A DNA stretch of 64,000 nt from Ruegeria arenilitoris (GTDB taxonomy: Bacteria > Pseudomonadota > Alphaproteobacteria > Rhodobacterales > Rhodobacteraceae), in NCBI RefSeq assembly GCF_013035425.1, contig NZ_WQHX01000001.1, positions 806,001 through 870,000 on the forward strand, given 5' to 3'. The notes below the pieces were generated by a model. That model saw only the letters and a program-made list of their open reading frames with translations. It ran no database searches and had not been told where the DNA came from. Made by a program: the position numbers and the translations under genes. Shown here piece after piece: positions 9,060 through 17,868 of the stretch (the first letter of the stretch is position 1; each line of letters opens with the position of its first letter).

Positions 9060-9440
9060 ATGAGAATTGAACAGCTTGATCATGTGAATATCGTTACCAC
9101 CAGATTACCAGAAATGGTGGCATGGTACGAAGAGGTGCTTGGTTTGGCCCCCGGGGCACGTCCCGATTTTCCAGTCCCTGGCGCATGGTTGTATGCGGAT
9201 GGTCAGGCTGTCGTTCATCTTGTAGGCCACGATGGGCAACCAAATGTTGGCTCTGAGGTGAAATTGAAGCTGGAACATTTTGCGTTCAATGCAAAAGGAA
9301 TGGAGTCCTTCGAACAAAAACTGGTCGATCGAAAGCACGCGTATGAGAAAACAAACGTTCCTGGAGTTGGAATAATCCAATTCCATTTGGCCGATCCTGA
9401 CGGCAACCACATCCACATTGATTTCAGTGAATCGGATTAG
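9060..9440 (+). CDS. VOC-family (glyoxalase/bleomycin-resistance-like) protein
   Basis: 126 residues forming the paired beta-alpha-beta-beta-beta units of the vicinal oxygen chelate fold. LDHVNIVTTRLPEMVAWYEEVLGL opens the domain and HLADPDGNHIHIDF closes it; His near the start and Glu/Asp near the end could bind a metal. The ATG starts on the base after the stop of the dehydrogenase gene, so the two are translationally coupled. Likely a detoxifying lyase or isomerase of the LysR-linked operon; substrate unknown. Confidence 0.88.
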   Translation: MRIEQLDHVNIVTTRLPEMVAWYEEVLGLAPGARPDFPVPGAWLYADGQAVVHLVGHDGQPNVGSEVKLKLEHFAFNAKGMESFEQKLVDRKHAYEKTNVPGVGIIQFHLADPDGNHIHIDFSESD

Positions 9441-9715
9441 CCGAAAGAGGTTGCAAGAGCGGGGTATCGCCACGCACTGGTTGGCCAGAGCAGCGCGTTG
9501 TTCGATTGGGTTTCAAATCTGAACGATGACTGTCACTGGACTACTCAAACATTAAGGTTAGCGACGAAAAGTGTGATCGCCACCACCTTGACGTAGTTCA
9601 ATTGGGTCCGGAACCGAAACCGAATGCAACAGGGTGAGATCTGGTTCGAACAGAATCCACTAAGGTAAGGTGTCTCACCCACTTAGATTTCTCCGCTCCT
9701 GAGAAAGCTTAGGTT

Positions 9716-10696
9716 TCACTTACAGATTGGCAAAACAAGCGGCGATTGCTTGGGCAATGACTGCCGCCATTGATTGATGATCGGTTGGAGTGTTCTTTTT
9801 GGCCAAAACTTCGGAGTTCCGATCGCCTGTAGACAGGCTGCGTTCCAATAAAGCCCGGCACGTGAAAGTGACCTCCCCTTCTTCAAGGCTTTTGCAACAG
9901 CATCAATGTCACTGGACTCTGGATAAATGTAGAGAGTTGTCGGGCTTCCCTCGACAAGCGCCAGAATTTCTTTCGAAGCAGATTGCGACCAAGTCGTGCA
10001 ACCGTTGCTGCGACCGCCTGTGTAATTCACCAGCTTTCCATAGGGAACATACCCTTCGTCGTCGGCATGTGGGCTTTGCGGGTTTTTGAATCGGCATTGC
10101 CATTTCAAGAAAACAGCCTGATGGCCGCCGATAGCGCGCTCTCGGGCGTTGCGAGTTTCTCCTTCACCATCAAACAACAGAAATGTGCGGTAAAAGGGTT
10201 TTCTCATCCCAGATTGATTGTAATACCCTTTGAATGAAGTTCGTGTTTCCGCCGTCACATAAGATCCACCGGCAGTCAGCTTTGAACCCTCTGCGTTGCT
10301 GAAGTTTCTGGCGCATTGCCTTCCGTTCGAAAAGTTCGCCCGTTGCAGATTTCGACCATTTCCATAGCCCGAGGAAACAGCGCGAAACGATTTGGTCGAT
10401 TCACAAATTACATAGAAACGCCGCCCCGGCTTACCGCTGGCTGAAGTGCTGGGACGCGTTGCATCTTTGGCAAGGTAGCAAGGGTTTTTAACAAGACCCT
10501 GACGAACCTTCTTTTGATACAATGCGCGTGCTCGATCAAGGACGATCGGCGCGATCTGACCATCGCCAGTGCCAACATGTTTTTGCAGCCAATCGGGAAT
10601 ATCAACTGACCGGGCATCTGCTGGGGTAGTCAGCGAACCTGTAGAGGCGGTCAGGATCATCACGACAACGGCAAGACGGAGCGAATTCGGTAGCAA
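9716..10696 (-). CDS. Exported L,D-transpeptidase-like (YkuD_2-type) protein
   Basis: About 326 residues. Translation most likely starts at TTG 10696, eight bases behind GGAGGAG; the first 28 residues make a signal peptide ending in PADA. The C-terminal half shows RAIGGHQAVF and then YTGGRSNGCTTWS near residue 230, which resembles the His and S-x-G-C active site of murein L,D-transpeptidases of the YkuD_2 group (PF13645). If so, it cross-links or trims peptidoglycan in the periplasm with the Cys as nucleophile. The N-terminal half is Arg/Lys-rich and unassigned. It stands alone. Family assignment is moderate; the export signal is clear. Confidence 0.6.
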   Translation of the reverse strand: MLPNSLRLAVVVMILTASTGSLTTPADARSVDIPDWLQKHVGTGDGQIAPIVLDRARALYQKKVRQGLVKNPCYLAKDATRPSTSASGKPGRRFYVICESTKSFRAVSSGYGNGRNLQRANFSNGRQCARNFSNAEGSKLTAGGSYVTAETRTSFKGYYNQSGMRKPFYRTFLLFDGEGETRNARERAIGGHQAVFLKWQCRFKNPQSPHADDEGYVPYGKLVNYTGGRSNGCTTWSQSASKEILALVEGSPTTLYIYPESSDIDAVAKALKKGRSLSRAGLYWNAACLQAIGTPKFWPKRTLQPIINQWRQSLPKQSPLVLPICK

Positions 10697-10905
10697 CGTA
10701 AAAACTCCTCCTAGAACATCCTCATGTTCAGCCTAGCACAAAATGCTCAAGTTTAGGTGTCGACTCCATAAACGCTTGCCTTCTACTGTGGCCGCAAGTC
10801 CCACATGCTCATTGGGTCCTGTGGTTACCGTCCGAATCTGGGTCAAATGACCCCTAATTTGACTTTCTGGCTGGACATTCAGAATTCTGCTGCCAAGTAA
10901 ATCCT

Positions 10906-11883
10906 ATGACCTCGCGTCGTTCATTTCTGTTGATTTCCGCAGCATCTGTGGCCGCGCCGTTCATCGCGCGCGCCCGAAATGATTTCCTGAGCGATAGAAT
11001 AAATAATCTGCCGCAATTGCAATCTCTACAGGTTCAGCGTGGAGATGAGATTGTTTTTGCTGAGGCACCCAGGGGGCCAGGATTAGATCGACTGGCGAAT
11101 ATAAAATCTTGTTCCAAGAGCATTGTTGCACTCTTGCTTGGAATAGCAATTGACAAGTCTGAGATTTCATCTGTCAATTCCACAATCCAAGAGGTTGCGC
11201 CGCGACTCTTGCCGGCAAATGCTACGCCCGGTTCGGAAAGCATAACCATGGAAGATTTTGTAACCCTGAGGGCGGGGCTTGAGAGGACATCCGGCGGAAA
11301 TTATGGAGAATGGATAAGTTCTCCGAACTGGATTGCCGATGCGCTTACACGACCGATGGTCGCTGAACCCGGAAAGAGTATGCTTTATTCCACCGGCTCG
11401 ACTCATGTCCTGGGTGCGGCCGTTTCGATCGCCTCGGACCAAAGCCTTTTGTCCCAAGTACGCGACAGATTGGGGGCACCACTTGGTATCGACATCCCAG
11501 CTTGGACGAGGGATCCGCAAGGATATTATCTGGGCGGAAATGAGATGGCTATTACTCCAAAATCGATGTTGAAAATTGCAGTTCTGCTTAGGGATCGGGG
11601 TGCCTTTGGTGGACGTCAGGTAGTTCCTGAAAGCTGGGTTGCAGCGTCGACCAAACCATATGGCCGATCGGCTTTTTCTGGATTGGAATACGGTTATGGA
11701 TGGTTTCTAACGCCTTCTGGCTATGCCTTGGCGCGAGGGTATGGGGGCCAAATTATTGCGGCTCACACACGCCGTAACCTTGCCGTCGCTATTTCATCTG
11801 ATCCTACGCGTCCTGCGCGATCAAATGGTTACTTTGGAGAACTCGTCAGATTGCTGGATGGGCCAATTCTGAATCTGAGTTAA
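10906..11883 (+). CDS. Serine hydrolase of the beta-lactamase (class C/penicillin-binding) fold, Tat-exported
   Basis: 325 residues. SRRSFLLISAAS at the N terminus is a twin-arginine signal with an AxA-like cleavage region. The SxxK nucleophile motif is SCSK (about residues 67-70), the Tyr motif is YSTGST (about 164-169), and EYGYGWF lies in the position usual for this family. Such proteins are esterases, 6-aminohexanoate-type amidases or D-peptidases more often than true beta-lactamases. No partner gene suggests the substrate. Confidence in the fold is high, in the activity low. Confidence 0.85.
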   Translation: MTSRRSFLLISAASVAAPFIARARNDFLSDRINNLPQLQSLQVQRGDEIVFAEAPRGPGLDRLANIKSCSKSIVALLLGIAIDKSEISSVNSTIQEVAPRLLPANATPGSESITMEDFVTLRAGLERTSGGNYGEWISSPNWIADALTRPMVAEPGKSMLYSTGSTHVLGAAVSIASDQSLLSQVRDRLGAPLGIDIPAWTRDPQGYYLGGNEMAITPKSMLKIAVLLRDRGAFGGRQVVPESWVAASTKPYGRSAFSGLEYGYGWFLTPSGYALARGYGGQIIAAHTRRNLAVAISSDPTRPARSNGYFGELVRLLDGPILNLS

Positions 11884-11917
11884 AAGATAGTTGCCCCGCG
11901 GGATACCTTGTCTCAAT

Positions 11918-12412
11918 TCATTTCAGACGATGAACCACTAGCTCAAAACCTTCATCGGCGGTTGGGGCAACGAAATGGCTGGCTATCTGATCAAATTGTT
12001 CCTCAGTCAGTTGAAACTGGTGTTCACCGGCCTCATTCCGCTCTCGCAATCTTGTTTTACACAGATCATTGGGCAGATCGAGATAGTGAAGCTCACTTGC
12101 CGCGTTTGCGGATTTAGCGACAATGTTCATCCAAGAGCGCGCAGCAAGTGTATTGGCTGGATAATCCAGAACGACTGATATCCCTGCCTTCAGCAATGAA
12201 ACGACATGACGCCCCATGATGCCGCGCAATTGTCTTGAGCACTGAACATAGTCCGAGATTGTAGACATTTCGTTTCTATATAATGCCGCCTACCACTCAT
12301 CCTCGGAAATAACGACTGTACGTTTTGCCTCACCAAGTTGACGAGCGAGAGTCGATTTTCCCGCGGCTGGTTTGCCACAAACAAGCACTAACTTTGGAGT
12401 GTTTTCGGTCAT
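11918..12412 (-). pseudogene. P-loop ATP-binding kinase (AAA_33 type), interrupted by an amber codon
   Basis: Read through, the gene starts at ATG 12412 and gives about 164 residues, a normal size for these small zeta-toxin/kinase-like proteins. The N-terminal part carries the Walker A GKPAAGKST and then VVISEDEW; an in-frame TAG follows at once, and the same frame continues as AALYRNEMSTISDYVQ, RHVVSLLKAGISVVLDYPANT and SELHYLDLP, which is the expected middle and C-terminal part of the family. Relatives I recall have a Leu at the TAG position. Without readthrough the Walker A and the rest are on separate peptides, so the kinase should be dead. The downstream part could restart at ATG 12268 but would lack the P loop. 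Confidence 0.75.
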
Positions 12413-12531
12413 GGAGTTTTCTTTTGAGAGCGATGTCAAAAACGAAGTTTGCCCAGTGTAATTCAGAGGTCAACATCGCATAGCTTTTCCCCAATATTCA
12501 AAGCTTCTGCAAAATCACTGGATAGTTGAAC

Positions 12532-12951
12532 TTATTGAGTGGCAAACTGCTCAACTTTTGACGCGGCTTGGATCACTCGGTCATCATTCCTCCGGACACA
12601 CTTCACAGGGCACTCGCCTTCGAGTTCGTTTTTGGGCGAAGCCATCCAAAATGCACGTTCCCACGGCGTCATGTCCTGTGGCAGCGCGTCAAGGATTTTT
12701 TTCATCAAAGGAAGCGGGGTTCCATCCTCGGCAAACTGGAACGAGGGATACACGTTTGAACCTGCGTAATTTACAGAAAATATCCTCCCTGATCTTTTCC
12801 AGATATCGCCGATCCGGGTAATCTGCCAAGAACTTGCTTTCCAGCGCGCGTACACATCAGCGTCTTCCAACAGTGGAAATTTTCGGGCAAATTCGTCTTT
12901 TTGGATGTCATTGACGGAACTGCGATGTCCGTCAAACGTGGAAAAATACAT
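12532..12951 (-). CDS. Hypothetical protein resembling the antitoxin Xre/MbcA/ParS (DUF2384-like) toxin-binding domain
   Basis: 139 residues, soluble. The C-terminal 75 residues (YPSFQFAEDGTPLPLMKKIL, then ALPQDMTPWERAFWMASP) follow a pattern I associate with DUF2384-like proteins, in which this domain binds a RES-type toxin or serves alone. No RES toxin or DNA-binding Xre half is next to it. Start ATG 12951 lacks a clear Shine-Dalgarno. Function unassigned; an orphan antitoxin is one option. Confidence 0.6.
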   Translation of the reverse strand: MYFSTFDGHRSSVNDIQKDEFARKFPLLEDADVYARWKASSWQITRIGDIWKRSGRIFSVNYAGSNVYPSFQFAEDGTPLPLMKKILDALPQDMTPWERAFWMASPKNELEGECPVKCVRRNDDRVIQAASKVEQFATQ

Positions 12952-13220
12952 CTGGTTACTCGTGACACTAGCTGATCCTTTGCAAACATAATGCCAAACG
13001 CTCGTTTCCTATAAAGTTAAGTAGGTCACAGTAGGACGAGAATTTTTGATGGACCCAGAATTCAATCAATAACATATTGAAAAATATATTATATTTGAAC
13101 TTTTGAACTATCGAATTGAAGCCAGATGAATGTCCTGAGTTCTTGGAATTGTCGCAAGTCAAAGCAATAATCTGTGTAAGCAGGACGAATTGATCACGGA
13201 ATTACGCCGAGGGCTTTCGG

Positions 13221-14126
13221 ATGGGTTATGCGAAAACAGCGATATTGATGGCCGCAATGACCGCTTTGTTCATGGGTTTTGGATATCTTCTTGCGGGTAC
13301 AGGCGGCATGCTGATTGCTTTGATGGTTGCCGCTGGAATGAACGTATTTACGTGGTGGAATTCGGACAAAATAGTTCTGAGGATGCACAATGCACGACCA
13401 GTTTCGACCGGAGATCGATTGGGTTTGTCCAAATTGGTTGAGACACTGGCTGGCAATGCTGACTTGCCCACACCGGAAATCTATCTGATCGAAACACCCC
13501 AACCAAACGCTTTTGCAACAGGGCGAAATCCCTGCAACGCCGTCGTCGCTGTAACTTCGGGGTTGTTGCAAACGCTATCGCGCGAAGAGTTAGGAGGGGT
13601 AATTGCGCATGAACTAGCTCACATTAAAAACCACGATACCGCGATCATGACAGTCACAGCGACATTTGCAGGTGCAATTACAATGCTGGCAAACTTTGCA
13701 TTGTTTTTTGGTGGAAGAAGAGACAGCGCGATAGGGTTGGTTGGGACTATAGCCTTGATGATTTTGGCCCCCTTAGCGGCTGGGTTAGTGCAAATGGCCA
13801 TTAGTCGGACAAGAGAGTACTCGGCGGACAGAGTCGGTGCTGAAATTTGCGGGCAACCTTTGGCTTTGGCGTCAGCTTTACAACTTATTCAGCGCGGCGC
13901 TGCTCGAATTGACAACGACACTGCGGAACGGAACCCGGCGACCGCACATATGTTCATCATCAACCCGTTGCATGCCCATAAACGTGACAAGCTGTTTTCA
14001 ACGCACCCTTCGAAGGCAAACAGGATAGCGGCATTACAGAAACTCGCAGAGCAATCGAACAGGCAGCGTCGGAGTCCGGCTGGTTCTGAAATAAAACGTG
14101 GCCCAGGAACCGGACCATGGGGGTAG
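13221..14126 (+). CDS. htpX: Protease HtpX homologue (membrane zinc metalloprotease)
   Basis: 301 residues. Two N-terminal membrane segments (about 5-25 and 28-48) are followed by the zinc motif HELAH at about residue 130 ([12 protein letters not shown]), two further membrane segments and the glutamate zinc ligand in [11 protein letters not shown] (about 196-206). HtpX degrades misfolded inner-membrane proteins in partnership with FtsH. The length is near the E. coli 293. A short Arg/Pro/Gly tail after residue 280 is extra. It is monocistronic; the 269-base AT-rich gap upstream (very A+T-rich around 13060-13100) probably holds the promoter. Confidence 0.93.
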   Translation: MGYAKTAILMAAMTALFMGFGYLLAGTGGMLIALMVAAGMNVFTWWNSDKIVLRMHNARPVSTGDRLGLSKLVETLAGNADLPTPEIYLIETPQPNAFATGRNPCNAVVAVTSGLLQTLSREELGGVIAHELAHIKNHDTAIMTVTATFAGAITMLANFALFFGGRRDSAIGLVGTIALMILAPLAAGLVQMAISRTREYSADRVGAEICGQPLALASALQLIQRGAARIDNDTAERNPATAHMFIINPLHAHKRDKLFSTHPSKANRIAALQKLAEQSNRQRRSPAGSEIKRGPGTGPWG

Positions 14127-14212
14127 TTAAAATACCGCTCCCAAACCCGTATCGTGAATTTGGACTGAGTAGAAAGAACACTGTTTCAATTTTCAGAAAC
14201 TAGGAGTGTTTG

Positions 14213-14980
14213 ATGTACCAAGGAATGGTTGTTTTTCTTTGCTGTATGCTACCAATTTCGGCGGCGGCATTGGAACTAAAAGAGACTGGCCGTTATGAAT
14301 TAAACCGTCCAGCAAGCTTGGATTACGATCCTACTTTCTGTGGGTTGTGGATTGCCAACGAAAGCACCGAAGCCGTACTGGTTACTCTTCAAGGCGACGA
14401 ACTGCGCCGTGTCAGCAGCGACCTGCACCGGATCAAAGCGATTGCGGTGGAGGGAGACCACCTTCTGGTCGGCGACGGATTCGGTGGCCTTCAACGTTTG
14501 ACGAAAGATGGGATGCCACTGGCTGCGCCTTTCGTGCTGGAGGGTGGATTTGCGGACACGGAAGGCATCGCTATCACATCCAGCGGAGAGATTGTGACCG
14601 TCGAAGACGATCCAGAAAGGCTTTCTTGGTTCGACATGGATGGAAATTTAAAGTTCCGATTAGATACAATGAACCTGTCCCCGCCTTTAAGTGAAGCGCA
14701 AGGCATCGCTATTGATCCCCGCACCGGCCACATGTTGATTGTCGACGATTGGGAAGGATCAAACAGCCTGTACGAATTCACATCCAACGGGCAACTTTTG
14801 GCCCAGGTAAGCTTGCTGGAGTTCGGTGCCGACCCGGAAGGCATTGCCATCCGGCCGGGGTCAAATCAGCTATTCGTTGCATTTGACGGTGGCGCAAAAA
14901 TTGTGACTTTCGACTATTCACCCACTTTACCTGAGGGCGCTGCTCCACTGCCTCCGGGTGCAGACTGTATGATGTTTTAA
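14213..14980 (+). CDS. Secreted beta-propeller protein, SdiA-regulated/esterase-like phytase type
   Basis: About 255 residues. ATG 14213 is placed seven bases after AGGAG. Residues 1-19 are a signal peptide. The rest is built of repeated propeller blades with recurrent D/N-turns: EGIAITSSGEIVTVEDDP, QGIAIDPRTGHMLIVDDW and EGIAIRPGSNQLFVAF. This pattern resembles SdiA-regulated and esterase-like-phytase propellers. A C-terminal Cys (GADCMMF) could pair with the Cys at about residue 42. Role unknown, probably periplasmic binding or lactone/phosphoester hydrolysis. Confidence 0.7.
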   Translation: MYQGMVVFLCCMLPISAAALELKETGRYELNRPASLDYDPTFCGLWIANESTEAVLVTLQGDELRRVSSDLHRIKAIAVEGDHLLVGDGFGGLQRLTKDGMPLAAPFVLEGGFADTEGIAITSSGEIVTVEDDPERLSWFDMDGNLKFRLDTMNLSPPLSEAQGIAIDPRTGHMLIVDDWEGSNSLYEFTSNGQLLAQVSLLEFGADPEGIAIRPGSNQLFVAFDGGAKIVTFDYSPTLPEGAAPLPPGADCMMF

Positions 14981-15009
14981 GCAGCCAAATTATAGCTTTT
15001 GCTATTCAA

Positions 15010-15942
15010 TCAAACGCCAATCCGGTTTTCAATACGCTCCCAGATCCAACTTATCAGAAACGCAAGGCCACCAACCAAGACGACTACCATTGCAGCCGCT
15101 TCAATTCGAAAGACCGCGAATTCTACCGTAGGAGCAGTAATTAGAAGGGTCGCAATCGTGAAGAACATCGCGGTCCACATTGTCCGCCCACCTATCCGGT
15201 GGACACCGACGATAGCGGATGCAATGCCAAGAAGCATGAGAACCCGATGCGGCAAACCCACGGACTCAAGACATATTGCGACCAACGATCCGATTGCCAC
15301 CCCGATCCCGAACCTAAGCGCTGAGTCAGGAACTTTCTCTAGCGGGGCCAAAACACGGAATACGAAAAGAAAGGAAAGCCAATAGGATTTTTGATTTCCG
15401 ATCATTTGCGCAAGTATCGACGTTAATCCCAGACCCAAGATCAAAAAAATCCAAATCGATACTGCCCCTTTCACGGACATGGGTTTGCGTCTTGCAGATC
15501 CAAGCAAACGAAGCCACGTGCTTACCACGCCTCCGACCGCAGCTGCGATCACGAACATTGCCACCAAGGAGGCTGTTCGCTGGTCAGGAGGTATCAGCAA
15601 GTAAAGTAACAAACCGTTCAATGCGGGAACTGTGGCAAGGCTGCCGCTGATGCGGGCATCAAAAGCGGCCCAGCTCACAAGGACAAAGCCGCACAAGAAT
15701 GCAGTCCATTGCGCAGGAATTAGTGTGCAGATCAAAATGCATGAAGCCACGAGGACCAAAGTTCTTGCGGTTGCAACAGGTGTCGAAAATACAGACCCAA
15801 GAAGCCCCGCCGAAAACCCAGCAACCGCTGCCACTCCTCCGAAAGGTTCTATTTCGCGTCCAAGCAGGATCGCCAAGGATGCTGAGGCGCAAATTGTGCC
15901 AGTCATTTTCCAAGAGAGCAATCCACTGGACCCTGTCGACAC
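15010..15942 (-). CDS. FUSC-like inner-membrane protein (aromatic-acid/efflux type)
   Basis: 310 residues. The start is a GTG at 15942 behind GGAGGT. There are ten to twelve hydrophobic segments in two blocks, with a short cytoplasmic Arg/Lys linker (SARRKP near 150), as in the FUSC/YccS membrane domain that exports aromatic carboxylates. The long cytoplasmic domain of full-size AaeB is absent. It is the last gene of a leftward unit after the nitroreductase and MarR genes, which suits an efflux or detoxification operon. Confidence 0.75.
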   Translation of the reverse strand: MSTGSSGLLSWKMTGTICASASLAILLGREIEPFGGVAAVAGFSAGLLGSVFSTPVATARTLVLVASCILICTLIPAQWTAFLCGFVLVSWAAFDARISGSLATVPALNGLLLYLLIPPDQRTASLVAMFVIAAAVGGVVSTWLRLLGSARRKPMSVKGAVSIWIFLILGLGLTSILAQMIGNQKSYWLSFLFVFRVLAPLEKVPDSALRFGIGVAIGSLVAICLESVGLPHRVLMLLGIASAIVGVHRIGGRTMWTAMFFTIATLLITAPTVEFAVFRIEAAAMVVVLVGGLAFLISWIWERIENRIGV

Positions 15943-16015
15943 GTCATACCTCCACGTACCGCTTGTAAAAAGTTGTCCGTATCCGGCCCTTAAAAAGCGG
16001 CGACTCAGACTGAAC

Positions 16016-16465
16016 TTAGTCCCGTTCCTTGTCTAGAGTTTCACGAATTCGAGTCAGGTGAGTCAACGAGTTGGCAAAGGGTTCGTGTCCCAGATCATCC
16101 AATACTGGCTGCAAAGCTTTTGACATTCTCTGCATGCTTTCATTCAAAAATTGCTCACCTCGCGATGTCGAACGGGCAATTTTTGAACGCTTATCGCTTG
16201 GATTGGGTTCTAAGGTAATCAGCGCTTTAGTTTCTAACCCCGCAAGCATATGGGTCATCGATGTCTTTGGAATCTGGAATGCCTTAGAGAGTTGGAGCGG
16301 AGTTTCTCCGTCAGGGCGCCGCACAAGATGTCCAAGTATGCCGAACTGAGTTGCGGTCATACGATCAGGCAATAGTGTTTCAAGCTTGGTCGAGATCAAT
16401 TGGTTGATGATCCCGACCTCTGTGAAAAACCGATAAACTTCTTCGATTTCGTCTTTATACTTCAT
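16016..16465 (-). CDS. MarR-family transcriptional regulator
   Basis: 149 residues with a winged helix-turn-helix in the middle (TATQFGILGHLVRRPDGETPLQLSKAFQIPKTSMTHMLAGLE) and dimerising helices at both ends. Its first 11 bases overlap the 3' end of the nitroreductase gene, so the two are co-transcribed. MarR proteins normally bind palindromes over their own promoter; the perfect inverted repeat at 17568-17607, upstream of the operon, is the likely site. The ligand is probably a small aromatic or electrophile. Confidence 0.92.
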   Translation of the reverse strand: MKYKDEIEEVYRFFTEVGIINQLISTKLETLLPDRMTATQFGILGHLVRRPDGETPLQLSKAFQIPKTSMTHMLAGLETKALITLEPNPSDKRSKIARSTSRGEQFLNESMQRMSKALQPVLDDLGHEPFANSLTHLTRIRETLDKERD

Positions 16466-17555
16466 TCAGTAAGCGCGTCTCCAGCGGCCAGCGTGGTGTG
16501 GGTATTGGTTCTGGTCCATATCCCAATCTCAACAACATTTGAACCGTATGCCCCTGCGGAGCAAGAAGCTCGTGCGCGAGCGCATATTCGCCAGCCATCT
16601 CTGGATATTCCTGCAGAGCCTGACTTACAGGATGAACACCGACGCCCATTTCAGTCGTTTTCAGATACAACCGCATTAGCTGACGTCCGGCGTCCAGTTG
16701 ATCCCGGCGGTTATTTGTCCGGGTGGTAATGACGGCGTAATGGGGCGTCGCATCCAGCATGGCATAGTAGTCACGCAGTTGTGCCTTATTGCCGGGGTGA
16801 TCAATATTCATCAACGTGTCCTGGCCTAGCAAACCCGTCAGACGCAAAGCTTCAAGCATCGGATCGCGAAGTTCAATACCGTCGGGATTGGAATTGATTT
16901 CCGCTTTGCCAATGCGCATCAGATCGACTGACTCTTTCAAAGTACGCGGTGTCTTCACCTCTATTTCAAAGGCTCTTTTTGTGAGTTCTCGAATTCGGGC
17001 AACTTTTGCTTCATCCAAAACCAAGCTCGCATAGTCGTTCAGGGCAGAAGCTTCAGAAGGCTGCAGGCGTCTATCGCTGTAAGGCTCTTTGTTTGAATGC
17101 CTGTTGAGAATATGGGCCGCCAGAGGATCGGCCTTTGCGCCGGCTTCAAACGATGCGTCTGCGACGGGTCCTTCATCCCCTTCAGGCAAAAGGGTCAGTT
17201 TTGCGTTAAAACCCTGTGCGCTTGCCGCTAGAACCATGGTTTCTAAAAAGGCGCCAAGACCGATGTAAAGCTGACGATGGTTGGGATCGGTCTCTGGCAA
17301 TTCGCGTTCTGTGTCACGATGAATGCGGGCTCTGTCCTCGTCGATTAGTTCTATCAGCCAAGGCTGGCGATTGTGCGGATTGGGGGCGAGAATTGCATAA
17401 GATAATGCCGCCTTGCGTGGATCCTCGTATGGAATGGGTTGCCAAGGTGCCAGTGCCTTTTGCGGTGTGCGAGTCGCCATGAAACCGGCGGCTCCCGCAG
17501 CCGCTATTATCGTACCACCGCCAATGATTTTCAGGAACTTTCGTCTGTTTGTCAT
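16455..17555 (-). CDS. Acg-type nitroreductase-family flavoprotein with Tat signal
   Basis: 366 residues. TNRRKFLKIIGGG is a twin-arginine signal, followed by a hydrophobic helix to about residue 28. The mature part has two nitroreductase halves; PNPHNRQPW and NRHSNKEPYSDR are typical FMN-binding stretches of Acg-like proteins. These bind or reduce flavin at the periplasmic face; activity is uncertain. It heads an operon with marR and the FUSC gene and has a good Shine-Dalgarno (GGAGA) six bases upstream. Confidence 0.87.
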   Translation of the reverse strand: MTNRRKFLKIIGGGTIIAAAGAAGFMATRTPQKALAPWQPIPYEDPRKAALSYAILAPNPHNRQPWLIELIDEDRARIHRDTERELPETDPNHRQLYIGLGAFLETMVLAASAQGFNAKLTLLPEGDEGPVADASFEAGAKADPLAAHILNRHSNKEPYSDRRLQPSEASALNDYASLVLDEAKVARIRELTKRAFEIEVKTPRTLKESVDLMRIGKAEINSNPDGIELRDPMLEALRLTGLLGQDTLMNIDHPGNKAQLRDYYAMLDATPHYAVITTRTNNRRDQLDAGRQLMRLYLKTTEMGVGVHPVSQALQEYPEMAGEYALAHELLAPQGHTVQMLLRLGYGPEPIPTPRWPLETRLLNEV

Positions 17556-17567
17556 AAGAAATCTCCA

Positions 17568-17611
17568 TTAGTACGATATCGCACTATATAATACGATATC
17601 GTACTAATCAA
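17568..17611 (-). promoter_or_regulatory. Promoter with two palindromic operators for the nitroreductase-marR-FUSC operon
   Basis: Reading leftward, TTGATT (17606-17611) and TATAGT (17583-17588) are separated by 17 bases, a good sigma-70-type promoter. The arms TTAGTACGATATCG (17568-17581) and CGATATCGTACTAA (17594-17607) are a perfect 14-base inverted repeat, and each arm holds its own near-palindrome TACGATATCGTA. One operator copy fills the spacer and the other lies over the start site, as expected for autorepression by the MarR protein of this operon. Confidence 0.75.
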
Positions 17612-17868
17612 GGTTCGGTAAAATGTACCGTGCTTAAATTGCTTGACGAAATAGTGTGTGCCCTGAGCATCAGGCGTTTTTAAGATGCGTATTCCCAACC
17701 TGACCGCGCATTAGGTTTCAGACCTATCGAATATGCTATTGGCCGCGATGAAGGCATCACCGCCATTTAATCGCCGCGTGATTGTAGCACATGAGTTTTA
17801 AAGACCCATGCCTGAGCAGTTCAATATCTTTCGCATGCTCTCATGTAGCAACGTCAAGTTGTAGGAAT

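Noticed and set aside
9640-9665. tRNA-like T arm, GGTTCGAAC with short pairing arms
   Set aside because: No acceptor, D or anticodon arm could be placed around it and no CCA end follows; chance likeness.
78-12412. Idea that TAG is recoded as an amino acid here
   Set aside because: Only two conserved genes show internal TAG, no suppressor tRNA lies in the window, and the TAGs replace different expected residues (Trp and Leu). Ordinary nonsense changes or base errors are simpler.
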